Shown here piece after piece: positions 1 through 7,886 of a stretch of 64,000 bases of DNA; position 1 is the stretch's first letter, and every line of letters begins with the position of its first letter. The notes beneath the pieces are model-generated. The model searched no databases and was not told the origin of the DNA. It saw only the letters and a list, made by a program, of their open reading frames with translations. The stretch comes from Moraxellaceae bacterium (lineage in GTDB: Bacteria > Pseudomonadota > Gammaproteobacteria > Pseudomonadales > Moraxellaceae), in assembly GCA_004173455.1 (NCBI GenBank), contig SECL01000002.1:1-64000 (forward strand). The letters run 5' to 3'. A program made the translations under genes and the position numbers.

Positions 1-147
1 CGAGCTGTCACTTCAAGTACAAAATACTCAAGTAACTTTCGCTGTAGTTTTTTACTTAATTTACAATTTGTTATCTTCATTTTCGTAGACTAACATAAGG
101 CTAATCTACTACAGCCCCTTGAAAAATTATTTTTAAAAAGAAAAATC

Positions 148-524
148 ATGATAAATTCTTATGAACCATTAAACCTATCGTACGATGCCATAAGGCCACA
201 GCCGCTACAAAAAGTGAAACAAAACCGTCAACTCACCTAAATTATCTTGCTCTTTATTCGATGGCGCTGTTTTCGGGTATTACAGCTTTTATTGCCGTTA
301 TTATTAATTACGTCAAACGGGATGAGGTGCGCGGCACATGGCTGCAAAGTCATTTTGACTGGCAAATCAAAACTTTCTGGTGTGTGCTAATCCTTGCCAT
401 TATTGGCACCATTACCCGTTTTATTTTGATTGGCTACGTGATCTTGTTTGGCCTAACCCTATGGTACATCTATCGTATGGTTAAGGGCTTTTTAGCATTT
501 AATGAACGACGTAATATTGAATAG
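148..524 (+). pseudogene. Small DUF4870-like membrane protein, split by a frameshift
   Basis: An intact frame from ATG 261 encodes 87 residues with about two hydrophobic helices and the motif VIINYVKRDEVRGTW, which resembles small DUF4870-like inner-membrane proteins of Acinetobacter. The same frame stays open back to about 165 and encodes THLNYLALYS directly before that ATG, but offers no ATG, GTG or TTG start. A second frame starts at ATG 148 (MINSYEPLNLSYDA...) and stops at about 240. Adding one A to the five-A run at 209-213 joins the two frames into a 125-residue protein. I read this as one gene with a 1-base deletion, a sequencing error or programmed slippage. The function is unknown. 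Confidence 0.65.
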
Positions 525-595
525 TAAAAGCGAAGCCATTTTGAAGTTTTAATCTGACACCTGTATGTCCTGAACCCTAATAACGCAAGTCCTAT

Positions 596-1117
596 TTAGG
601 TCTGTTTTTCTTTGGGTTTGCTTTGCTGCGGGTTACGTTGTTCATATTCAACCACGCTAAGTTTGCCATCACTTTCCATGCAGGCTTTTTTGACTTGCTC
701 AATGTGTTCAATACCTTGCTCACGCAACTGGCTCAGCAATTCTGCCTGAGTCACAAATTCCCGGCGCATATTGCGGTGCAGCATTTTGCCCTTTCTTACC
801 AGTGATAAGGGCGCCGCGTCGATCAGGCGTTCAAACCAGCGAAAACGATAGCTAAGCCAGTCCAGTGCAAAGTTCCAGAACATCAAAGTTGCAACCAGAA
901 TCAGGCCATCTGGCACTGTTTTGTAATCACCCGCCATGCCATTTTGTGAGGCATCCGCCAGCAAAATAACCAGCAGCAAATCGCCCGTTTCCATACCGCC
1001 GGCTTGTCTTTTTAGAACGAGCCGCATCAGGATTAGCAAGGCCAGATACATCACCGTGCCGCGAACAAAAATTTCCAGAACGGGTATATCAAATGAAAAA
1101 ACGCTGCTCCAGTCCAT
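596..1117 (-). CDS. DUF421 family inner-membrane protein
   Basis: This 173-residue protein has two to three N-terminal transmembrane helices (residues about 15-80) carrying the family-like stretch LVLKRQAGGMETGDLL, then a soluble C-terminal alpha/beta domain with REFVTQAELLSQLREQGIEHIEQVKKACMES-type sequence. Both parts are typical of the DUF421/YetF family, whose biochemical role is not established. The C-terminus is polar and Lys/Gln-rich. A second DUF421 gene lies at 3123 on the other side of the ammonium transporter. Assignment to the family is good; the function is unknown. Confidence 0.8.
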   Translation of the reverse strand: MDWSSVFSFDIPVLEIFVRGTVMYLALLILMRLVLKRQAGGMETGDLLLVILLADASQNGMAGDYKTVPDGLILVATLMFWNFALDWLSYRFRWFERLIDAAPLSLVRKGKMLHRNMRREFVTQAELLSQLREQGIEHIEQVKKACMESDGKLSVVEYEQRNPQQSKPKEKQT

Positions 1118-1430
1118 GTCTGTTACTCTGCTTATTGTGAACAGCTTGATTATGGCTGAAGCCCTATTAAAAAAATGAAGTCAAATGGTTGGCATCGCGT
1201 AACAGATTGATCAATAACAGGTTGATTGGTAAATTGGTTAGTAAAAAATTCATCCATAAAAGAATGATCGTTAAAAGAAATATTATTAAAAGAATGATGG
1301 TTGAAATTTAGTGGTTGAAATAGTCTATTTGACGGGTTTTTATAAAAAAGCCATGCTGCTGGTATTGATTAACCCTTGCAGCAGGGCTTGGTACTGGATT
1401 TGGCTCAAGGCGCGATGTGGTATTTAACGC
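1118..1430. other. Intergenic region with direct repeats, no gene seen
   Basis: No convincing ORF is present. The stretch is AT-rich with short direct repeats, the clearest being TAAAAGAATGATCGTT at 1257-1272 and TAAAAGAATGATGGTT at 1287-1302 (one mismatch, 30-bp period). The transporter's terminator lies at 1341-1389. The upstream signals of the DUF421 gene ending at 596 should also lie here. Confidence 0.5.
1341..1389 (-). terminator. Rho-independent terminator of the amt gene
   Basis: Read on the minus strand, AAGCC-C-TGCTGC (top strand 1378-1389) pairs with GCAGCA-TGGCTT (1348-1359) with one mismatch, followed by TTTTTTATA. It lies about 40 bp past the amt stop codon. Confidence 0.75.
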
Positions 1431-2618
1431 CTAAAATAAATTCTGGTCATAGGTAGATGAAACACGGTGAATACTTAAATCGGCACCGTTATATTCTTCT
1501 TCGGGACTTAAGCGAATACCCAGTGTGATTTTTAAAATTCCGTACACCACAAAGCCGCCAATCAACGCAATACTAATGCCAAGGCTAGTGCCAATCAATT
1601 GTGACATAAAGGAAATCCCCCCTACACCGCCCAGTGACTGTAAGCCAAAAATTCCCACCGCCAAACCACCAAATGCACCACAAACACCATGCAGTGGCCA
1701 CACGCCCAGTACGTCATCCACTCGTAATCGATTTTGGGTAAAGGTAAATAGCCAAACAAACAGCGCACCCGCCACGCCCCCAATCACCAGTGCGCCAAGA
1801 GGATGCACCACATCAGAACCAGCACAAATTGCTACCAATCCAGCCAACGGACCATTGTGCAAAAAGCCGGGATCGTTTTTGCCTAAAGTATTGGCCACCA
1901 GTGTACCGCCTGCCATAGCCATGAGTGAATTGACAGCGACCAGACCAGAAATACCCTCAATATGCTGCGCACTCATCACATTAAAGCCAAACCAGCCAAT
2001 AATTAAAATCCATGCGCCCAAAGCCAGAAAAGGAATAGAGGAGGGTGGATGCGCCGAAATCTTACCACCTTTACCATAGCGACCCTGACGCGCGCCTAAC
2101 AGTAAAATAGCAGGCAGGGCAATCCAGCCACCCATGGCATGCACCACCACTGAACCGGCAAAATCATGAAAATTGGCGCCAAAAGTCCGCAGTAGCCAGT
2201 CCTGAATGCCAAAATGATTGTTCCATGCAATGCCCTCAAAAAAAGGATAGACCAGCGCCACCAGCGTAAAAGTGGCAATGGTTTGTGGGCGGAACTTGGC
2301 GCGTTCAGCAATACCACCGGAAATAATGGCTGGAATGGCTGCGGCAAATGTCAGCAGGAAAAAGAATCGAACCAGCGTATAGCCATGATCCGTGGTCATG
2401 GCAAGATCACCATGCATAAAATGTGTGCCATAAGCCACATAGTAGCCAATGAAAAAATAGGCAATGGTTGAAACAGCAAAGTCTGTCAGGATTTTACTGA
2501 GCGCATTGACCTGATTTTTTGTCCTGACTGTTCCCACTTCCAGAAAGGCAAATCCGGCATGCATAGCCAGCACCAAAATAGCGCCCAAAAGAAGAAATAA
2601 AACATCATTGCTGGTCAT
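1431..2618 (-). CDS. amt: Ammonium transporter (Amt/MEP/Rh family)
   Basis: The 395-residue, highly hydrophobic protein has about 11 membrane segments. Family motifs include the N-terminal AGFAFLEVGTVRTKNQVN and the central DFAGSVVVHAMGGW stretch, in which conserved pore histidines of Amt proteins lie; a second His-containing helix has VLGVWPLHGVCGAFGG. It conducts ammonium or ammonia across the inner membrane. No N-terminal signal peptide is visible, unlike E. coli AmtB. No glnK (PII) gene is adjacent, although glnK-amtB linkage is common. The upstream region carries sigma-54-like and NtrC-like sites (2680-2695 and 2835-2849), which suggests induction by nitrogen limitation. The gene is flanked by two DUF421 genes. 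Confidence 0.93.
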   Translation of the reverse strand: MTSNDVLFLLLGAILVLAMHAGFAFLEVGTVRTKNQVNALSKILTDFAVSTIAYFFIGYYVAYGTHFMHGDLAMTTDHGYTLVRFFFLLTFAAAIPAIISGGIAERAKFRPQTIATFTLVALVYPFFEGIAWNNHFGIQDWLLRTFGANFHDFAGSVVVHAMGGWIALPAILLLGARQGRYGKGGKISAHPPSSIPFLALGAWILIIGWFGFNVMSAQHIEGISGLVAVNSLMAMAGGTLVANTLGKNDPGFLHNGPLAGLVAICAGSDVVHPLGALVIGGVAGALFVWLFTFTQNRLRVDDVLGVWPLHGVCGAFGGLAVGIFGLQSLGGVGGISFMSQLIGTSLGISIALIGGFVVYGILKITLGIRLSPEEEYNGADLSIHRVSSTYDQNLF

Positions 2619-2679
2619 AAATAACCCTGTTCCATACCGATTTTAAAAGAGGTTGCCCGTTTATGCTGCGTCAATGTAT

Positions 2680-2695
2680 ATCAATTGTAATGCCA
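2680..2695 (-). promoter_or_regulatory. Sigma-54-like (-24/-12) promoter of amt
   Basis: On the minus strand the sequence is TGGCATTACAATTGAT. Against the sigma-54 consensus TGGCACG-N4-TTGCW it keeps TGGCA and TTG at exactly the right spacing but has GA instead of GC at -12. It sits about 60-75 bp upstream of the amt start. Nitrogen-regulated transporters are commonly sigma-54 dependent, so the context fits. Confidence 0.5.
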
Positions 2696-2834
2696 AAATG
2701 ACAATTGGTTTATACCTGCCTGATTTTTATGGTTTTACAGCAGGTTTTATAGTGCTCAACGCTGAAGCAGCGATTGAACTGTTTTAGCGCAAGTATTTTG
2801 TTGGTGCGAAAAATGACTGAATTAGTGCAAAAAA

Positions 2835-2849
2835 TACCAAAATGGTGCA
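2835..2849 (-). promoter_or_regulatory. NtrC-like binding site upstream of amt
   Basis: TACCAAAATGGTGCA matches 14 of 17 positions of the NtrC palindrome TGCACYAWWWTRGTGCA; the missing positions are all at one outer end. It lies roughly 150-170 bp upstream of the candidate sigma-54 promoter, a normal distance for an NtrC enhancer site. Confidence 0.45.
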
Positions 2850-3122
2850 TGAATAAAAGCATTATTTTAGGTCAACAGTGCGTCAGCGTTGCGCTACTGT
2901 TATACCTGAAAGTGGATAATTTTTAACAAACGATAAGCACTAGGTCACACGCCCTAGACACGCAATCCTTAAGTACACACAGCATTTTATTACCCAACAT
3001 TCTGTTAAAACAAACTAAGGTTTACAAGTTACTAGGCCTTTTGCATCGATCGTTTTTTGATGATTGAACCGTATAAAGGATAAAAAGATGCAAAACAGCA
3101 TACTGAGGGAGGTAAGTCTACA

Positions 3123-3656
3123 GTGTCTATAAGCTCGTGGTTTTTTCAGTCTTGGCATGAACTAGGACGGGTAGTCATGGTGGGGGTACTGGCCTATATT
3201 GCCCTGATTATCTTGCTGCGTGTGTCTGGCAAGCGTACCTTAACCAAAATGAATGCCTTTGACTTAGTGGTTACTTTTGCGCTAGGTTCGACATTGGCGA
3301 CTATTTTATTGTCCAAAGACGTCACGCTTATCGAAGGGATTACTGCTTTTATCGTGCTGATTTCCTTACAATATGCGCTGTCGTATTGTTCAGTCCGCTC
3401 AAAAAAATTTAGATCGATGATTAAAAGCCAACCCACCTTGCTGTTTTATCATGGAGAAACCCTTGAGCGAGCCATGAAAGAGCAGCGTATTTCACCGGAT
3501 GAAATAAGTGCTGCCATACGCGCGCACGGCATTGCCCATTTGCAGGATGTTGAAGCAGTCATACTGGAAACTGATGGCAGCTTTAGTGTGATTAGTAAAA
3601 CTGAAAAACTGGCGGATACCATTTGCCCCAATGTGCCCAATTATCCACCCAGATAA
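3123..3656 (+). CDS. DUF421 family inner-membrane protein
   Basis: The protein has 177 residues and starts at a GTG with a strong Shine-Dalgarno sequence (GAGGGAGG) just upstream. Three hydrophobic helices fill residues 10-95, including the family motif LLRVSGKRTLTKMNAFDLVVTFALGSTLAT. The soluble C-terminal domain has LLFYHGETLERAMKEQRIS and the typical end VEAVILETDGSFSVI. It is a closer match to canonical DUF421 (YetF-type) proteins than the gene at 596. The molecular function is not known for this family. Confidence 0.88.
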   Translation: MSISSWFFQSWHELGRVVMVGVLAYIALIILLRVSGKRTLTKMNAFDLVVTFALGSTLATILLSKDVTLIEGITAFIVLISLQYALSYCSVRSKKFRSMIKSQPTLLFYHGETLERAMKEQRISPDEISAAIRAHGIAHLQDVEAVILETDGSFSVISKTEKLADTICPNVPNYPPR

Positions 3657-3731
3657 CTGTTCCCGTCTGTGCCCTAAGTATTCAATTGCTAAACGACCTG
3701 CTTTGAACGATCTGTTTTAACAAAGCATCGC

Positions 3732-4955
3732 TTAAACCACTTGACCTGCGGCCGCCCCCGATGCCCATGCCCATTGAAAATTAAAGCCGCCCAGATGCCC
3801 CGTCACATCCATCACTTCGCCAATAAAATACAGACCTTGCTGTTTTTTACTTTCCATAGTTTTGGAAGATAACTCGGTGGTATCCACACCGCCCAAGGTG
3901 ACTTCGGCAGTGCGATAGCCTTCGGTACCAGATGGCTTTTGCTCAAACTGCTGTAGTTGTTTGGCAATGTCCTGCAATATTGTATCTGACAATTGTCCGA
4001 GTGCTGTTTCGCTATGCTGTGGCCAGATCAATTGCTGGAGTTCCAGTACAATACTTTTGGCCATAATCTCACTCAGTACCGTGCGTAGCAGTGATTTTGG
4101 TTGAGCCTGTTTTTTATCCATAAGCCACTGGGCAATATCCAGCGCCGGAAAAAAATTAATCGAAATGGGCGAGCCGACTTGCCAGTAATTGGACAATTGC
4201 AAACTGCTGGGGCCACTCAAGCCGCGATGGGTAAACAGCAGGGCTTCGGTAAACTCAGCGTCCGTATTGCTGAGCGTCACATCCAGTGCATTGCCCGATA
4301 GCCGTTCAGTCACAGCCTTAAACTGGTTGGAAAAAGTAAATGGCACTAGACCAGCGCGAGTTGGATAAACATGGTGACCAAACTGCCGTGCCAGCTCATA
4401 ACCAAAACCTGAACCGCCCAGCGTGGGAATAGACAATCCGCCACTGGCCACCACCAGCGATTCACACTGGTAAACGCCTAGATTGGTATTTAGAATAAAC
4501 TGGCTACTTTTGCTCGCACTGGTGCTGATTTGTACGCTTTCAATTTCGGTGCTGGTTTGAATAGTGACCTTGCCGGTTTTGCTACACTCGGCCAGCAGCA
4601 TATTTAAAATATCCTTGGCGCTATTCTGGCAAAATAACTGGCCGTGCTTGCGTTCTTCATAGGCAATTTTATAGTCAGCCACCAGCCCCAAAAAATCCCA
4701 CTGGGTATAGCGACTCAAGGCAGAAATCACAAAATGCGGATTGTGTGAAAGAAAATTTTCCGGCTCGACATACAAATTGGTAAAGTTGCAGCGCCCACCG
4801 CCAGACATCAGAATTTTTTTGCCCACCTTGTTGGCGCGCTCCAGTACCAGCACGCGGCGGCCACGTTGGGCAGCAATAGCGGCACACATCAAACCGGATG
4901 CACCCGCCCCAATAACAATCACATCAGTTTGTAGCACAGAAATTTTCACAACCAA
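3732..4955 (-). CDS. NAD(P)/FAD-dependent oxidoreductase, HI0933/YhiN family flavoprotein
   Basis: The 407-residue protein opens with a Rossmann FAD-binding site (DVIVIGAGASGLMCA), followed by the family-specific KKILMSGGGRCNFTN. The C-terminus has AEVTLGGVDTTELSS and the second FAD-contacting segment GLYFIGEVMDVTGHLGGFNFQWAWASG. These mark the TIGR00275/HI0933-like flavoprotein family. The substrate and physiological role are unknown. Length and both ends are normal for the family. Confidence 0.88.
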   Translation of the reverse strand: MVVKISVLQTDVIVIGAGASGLMCAAIAAQRGRRVLVLERANKVGKKILMSGGGRCNFTNLYVEPENFLSHNPHFVISALSRYTQWDFLGLVADYKIAYEERKHGQLFCQNSAKDILNMLLAECSKTGKVTIQTSTEIESVQISTSASKSSQFILNTNLGVYQCESLVVASGGLSIPTLGGSGFGYELARQFGHHVYPTRAGLVPFTFSNQFKAVTERLSGNALDVTLSNTDAEFTEALLFTHRGLSGPSSLQLSNYWQVGSPISINFFPALDIAQWLMDKKQAQPKSLLRTVLSEIMAKSIVLELQQLIWPQHSETALGQLSDTILQDIAKQLQQFEQKPSGTEGYRTAEVTLGGVDTTELSSKTMESKKQQGLYFIGEVMDVTGHLGGFNFQWAWASGAAAGQVV

Positions 4956-5020
4956 TAAAACCGCAATTATAAGCGAGAAGTCATCGGTTAAACCGCAAAA
5001 ATTTATCTTATGCGTTTTTA

Positions 5021-5923
5021 CTAAGAAAGCTTAAAGCGATTGTTTAAATTACCCTGCAAGCCGCCCGTGTGAATGGCCAAAATCTGGCTATTGGTAGGGA
5101 AAAACCCGTTATTAATTAAATCAAAAATTCCAAACAGCATTTTACCTGTGTAAATAGGTTCAATTTCAATATTGGTTTTGGCATAAAAATCCGCTACAAA
5201 CTGCAAAAGCGCAGGCGTGGTTTTGGCATAGCCGCCACAGTGATAATCAGGCATTAATTGCCAATTGGTTTTTTGCGTCCATTGTGCAATTTCAGTTTGT
5301 AGAAAATCACCTTTTAAGGCAGGGAAACCTAAAATCATTTGCTGATCCAGACTTGATTCAATAATGCCCGCAATCGTACCGCCAGTGCCCACCGCACAGC
5401 ACACATAGTCAAACTGCTGCTGGTCTTGCTCGGTTAAAATTTCCCTGCAACCTTGTACTGCCAACGCATTAGTGCCGCCTTCAGGAATTAAATAAAACTC
5501 GCCAAATTCATGTTTAAGCTGTTCGATAAACTTAAGGGAGGTTTTATCACGGTAATCACTGCGGCTAATAAACTTAAACCGCATGCCCTGTTGCTGGGCG
5601 AGTTTAAGCGTCGGGTTGTGGAAGGTATTGTCATTAATTTTATCAACCAGTTCTTCACCACGAATAATCCCAATTGTGCTAAAACCAAACTCATGGCCTG
5701 CGGCTGCCACTGCGGCAATATGATTAGAATATGCACCGCCAAAAGTGAGCAACGTGTGGTAGCTAGCCTGACGTGCTGCGATTAAATTGTATTTTAATTT
5801 GCGAAATTTATTGCCTGAAATTTGCGGATGCAATAAATCCTCACGCTTGATAAACACCCGAATATTATTGGCAAACTGAATAGGTAGTGGCTGATTAACG
5901 CTATTGCTTGCTTCAAATCGCAT
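5021..5923 (-). CDS. PLP-dependent ACC deaminase / D-cysteine desulfhydrase family protein
   Basis: A 300-residue fold-type II PLP enzyme. The motif HPQISGNKFRKLKYNL contains the lysine expected to form the Schiff base. The segment FGGAYSNHIAAVAAAGHEFG matches the N(H)xQ-type substrate loop, and AVGTGGTIAGI the phosphate-binding glycine loop. Relatives are annotated as 1-aminocyclopropane-1-carboxylate deaminase or D-cysteine desulfhydrase; sequence reading alone does not separate these. The gene ends about 65 bp before the flavoprotein start, and the two could be co-transcribed. Confidence 0.82.
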   Translation of the reverse strand: MRFEASNSVNQPLPIQFANNIRVFIKREDLLHPQISGNKFRKLKYNLIAARQASYHTLLTFGGAYSNHIAAVAAAGHEFGFSTIGIIRGEELVDKINDNTFHNPTLKLAQQQGMRFKFISRSDYRDKTSLKFIEQLKHEFGEFYLIPEGGTNALAVQGCREILTEQDQQQFDYVCCAVGTGGTIAGIIESSLDQQMILGFPALKGDFLQTEIAQWTQKTNWQLMPDYHCGGYAKTTPALLQFVADFYAKTNIEIEPIYTGKMLFGIFDLINNGFFPTNSQILAIHTGGLQGNLNNRFKLS

Positions 5924-6027
5924 ATCAACAACTTATAAAAAATAGAAGTAGAAGTTTAAAATTAATTGCTCATGTTCACCACAATAGTTGGTTACAATAG
6001 CGGCTATTTGCTAACTATTGATGATCT

Positions 6028-6504
6028 ATGCTGAACGTCTACCTGACAGACCTCCATAAGCAAGTCACTGCCGATTTAGGCCGTGGTGCAAAAGATATTG
6101 CCTTGGTTATGGCGCTAAAAAAAGTATTTTTAAGCACCACCGATTTGCTTGAACCTGTAATTCCTGAGAGTGAAGATATTAATCATATCTCTTGGCGTGC
6201 GACCCAAGCGGACTTGATCACGTTTGAGCGACTGGCCAAAAGCTGGCAAGCCTTGGAGTTGCGCTTGCAGGCCTATTCGGTGTTTAGCAGCGACGATGCC
6301 ATGGCCATTATTGTGCAAGCCGCGCAGCACCAACGCCAAGCGCGTTATATGGAACAGGGTCAAACCGCCAATCTGGTGGAGCTGGATATTTTGCTGTTGT
6401 TTGCTATTCATCAGCAGCTTGATCAATTGCTGAGTAAAGAGCCACCGTATGCGCAGCAATTTTTGCAAAACTGGCCTGAATTTAAAGCGTCAGTGAAGTT
6501 TTAA
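6028..6504 (+). CDS. Conserved hypothetical protein
   Basis: A 158-residue, largely alpha-helical soluble protein with no signal peptide and no motif I recognise. Codon use and composition match its neighbours, and it is the only long frame in the interval. It lies divergent from the PLP enzyme and 56 bp upstream of the beta-barrel gene. No function can be proposed. Confidence 0.65.
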   Translation: MLNVYLTDLHKQVTADLGRGAKDIALVMALKKVFLSTTDLLEPVIPESEDINHISWRATQADLITFERLAKSWQALELRLQAYSVFSSDDAMAIIVQAAQHQRQARYMEQGQTANLVELDILLLFAIHQQLDQLLSKEPPYAQQFLQNWPEFKASVKF

Positions 6505-6560
6505 AAATAGAGCAATTTTAAGTTTGGGTTTTTATTTAACTAAGAAAGATGAGGTGAGTT

Positions 6561-7277
6561 TTGAACAATACTGGTTTTCGCGCAGGTGCATTTATTTTAT
6601 CTACTGCGCTATTAGCACTAGGCAGCACCACGGCACAAGCTGATTTTCTGGGTTTGTATGCTGGTGTAGATGGCATGTATACCAAATCTGACGATAGTGC
6701 AGGGCAGTCAGATGACAAATTTAATGCCGTGTATAACTTGGCTTTTGAGCATCCAGTACCATTTTTGCCTAACGTCAAGTTGCGCTATAGCGATTTTAGT
6801 AATACTGAAAGTTCTGGTAATGCACTGGTTAATGTAAACCAATCTTTGGGTGTGCAAACGCTGGATGCACTGGGTTATTATGAAATATTAGATAATATCG
6901 TGAGTGTGGATGCGGGTCTTGGCGTAAAACGCATTAATACCAAAGATGCCATTCGTTTGAGTACGGGTAATGCTAGCGCGGTAATTAAAAACAATTACGA
7001 TGAAACCTTGCCTGCTTTATATGTGGCGGCAGGTGGCAAGCTGCCATTTACTGGTTTTAGCGCCAAAGCCGAAGTCATGGCTGGCAAAAACAGTGATGCC
7101 GACTTTAATGATATTAATGCCGAAGTGAAATATAACTTTATCCAGAATATTGCGTTGGATCTAGGCGTGAAGTTTGGCTACCGCGCCATGACTGTCAACT
7201 TTGACGATGATGCAAACAGTGGTTTTGACAAAATTGAAGCGAAAGGGCCTTATTTAGGGTTGGAAGCGCATTTTTAG
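6561..7277 (+). CDS. TIGR04219-type outer-membrane beta-barrel protein
   Basis: The 238-residue protein starts at TTG 6561 with GAGGTGAG upstream. A signal peptide (about residues 1-27, ending TTAQA) is followed by DFLGLYAGVDGMY and alternating amphipathic strands, ending in the aromatic C-terminal signature LGLEAHF that is typical of outer-membrane barrels. The repeated short strand-turn pattern and the DFLG start resemble TIGR04219 family proteins of Acinetobacter-like bacteria. The role in the outer membrane is unknown. Confidence 0.78.
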   Translation: MNNTGFRAGAFILSTALLALGSTTAQADFLGLYAGVDGMYTKSDDSAGQSDDKFNAVYNLAFEHPVPFLPNVKLRYSDFSNTESSGNALVNVNQSLGVQTLDALGYYEILDNIVSVDAGLGVKRINTKDAIRLSTGNASAVIKNNYDETLPALYVAAGGKLPFTGFSAKAEVMAGKNSDADFNDINAEVKYNFIQNIALDLGVKFGYRAMTVNFDDDANSGFDKIEAKGPYLGLEAHF

Positions 7278-7300
7278 TTTTTAAATTTGCTAGAGTTATT

Positions 7301-7334
7301 AAGCCGATGACTTGATAAAGTGATCGGCTTTTTT
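7301..7334 (+). terminator. Rho-independent terminator
   Basis: AAGCCGAT (7301-7308) pairs perfectly with ATCGGCTT (7323-7330), followed by a run of T. It lies just downstream of the beta-barrel gene. Confidence 0.85.
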
Positions 7335-7344
7335 ATTGCCATTT

Positions 7345-7746
7345 TTAAATAAATACTTCGGCAGGTACATCAAATCGTTTTGATAACGCTTTAATATGAT
7401 TAAGGTTTAGTTTGCGTTTACCATTCAAAATCTCTGAAATAACGGATTGTCCAGCGACTTCTAGCAAGTCAGATTGGGTTAGAGCATGCTGTTGCATTAA
7501 AAATGCCAGTACTTCATGTGGAGCAGCGTCAGGAATGGGATAGTGCGCTTCATCGTAAGCGGCAATGACGTCCCCAATCCGATCTATAAGGCTAGATAAA
7601 GGGTGATTTTCGTCATCACCGACCACATCCAGCAATTCATCTAAAGTGGTTGCCAACACCTCATATTCGGTTTTGTTTGTGGGTGGAGTAAGCACGGGTG
7701 CAATAAACTGCCAGTGTTCAATCGCCTGTTTGACGATGGCGTTCAT
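7345..7746 (-). CDS. higA: HigA-type antitoxin (COG5499), toxin partner truncated
   Basis: The 133-residue protein starts at ATG 7746, which overlaps the stop codon of the truncated higB by four bases (ATGA). This supports that start over the codon at 7764. The N-terminal half resembles the COG5499 family (YEVLATTLDELLDVVGDDENHPL). The C-terminal half is an HTH_XRE-type domain (ALTQSDLLEVAGQSVISEILNGKRKLNLNHI) with a VPAEVFI end. Such proteins bind and neutralise HigB mRNA interferases and repress their own operon. The partner toxin here retains only its C-terminal end, so this antitoxin looks orphaned; it may still repress, or protect against related toxins. Confidence 0.88.
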   Translation of the reverse strand: MNAIVKQAIEHWQFIAPVLTPPTNKTEYEVLATTLDELLDVVGDDENHPLSSLIDRIGDVIAAYDEAHYPIPDAAPHEVLAFLMQQHALTQSDLLEVAGQSVISEILNGKRKLNLNHIKALSKRFDVPAEVFI

Positions 7747-7847
7747 ACTTGGCCCTCTTTCCATTTGTTTTGATCATATTCTTTATGCGAGAGAATATGC
7801 CGAATGTATACGCGTTTACCTTGAAATAGGCATGATAAAAATAAAGT
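7743..7847 (-). pseudogene. higB: HigB-family toxin remnant (C-terminal end only)
   Basis: The minus-strand frame ending at TGA 7743-7745 reads QGKRVYIRHILSHKEYDQNKWKEGQV. This is the hallmark C-terminus of PF09907 HigB toxins (xVYxRHxLxHxEYDxxxWK). Upstream the frame closes at a TAA (7848-7850) after about nine poorly matching residues, so roughly two thirds of the toxin is missing. The 4-base overlap with higA is the normal toxin-antitoxin junction, which confirms this was an operon. Confidence 0.8.
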
Positions 7848-7886
7848 TTACGACACTGCCGTTTAGAAAATTAGTTTTAATTTGAT

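Larger units (their letters stand above)
2619..3122. other. Long divergent regulatory region between amt and a DUF421 gene
   Basis: About 500 bp without a gene. It contains a sigma-54-like promoter for amt, an NtrC-like dyad, an imperfect inverted repeat AACAGT (2874-2879) / ACTGTT (2896-2901), and near 3109-3114 the Shine-Dalgarno sequence (GAGGGAGG) of the rightward gene. Nothing else was recognised. Confidence 0.5.

Noticed and set aside
1525-2079. 184-residue ORF antisense to amt
   Set aside because: Shadow frame rich in Pro/Thr/Ser, opposite a clear ammonium transporter.
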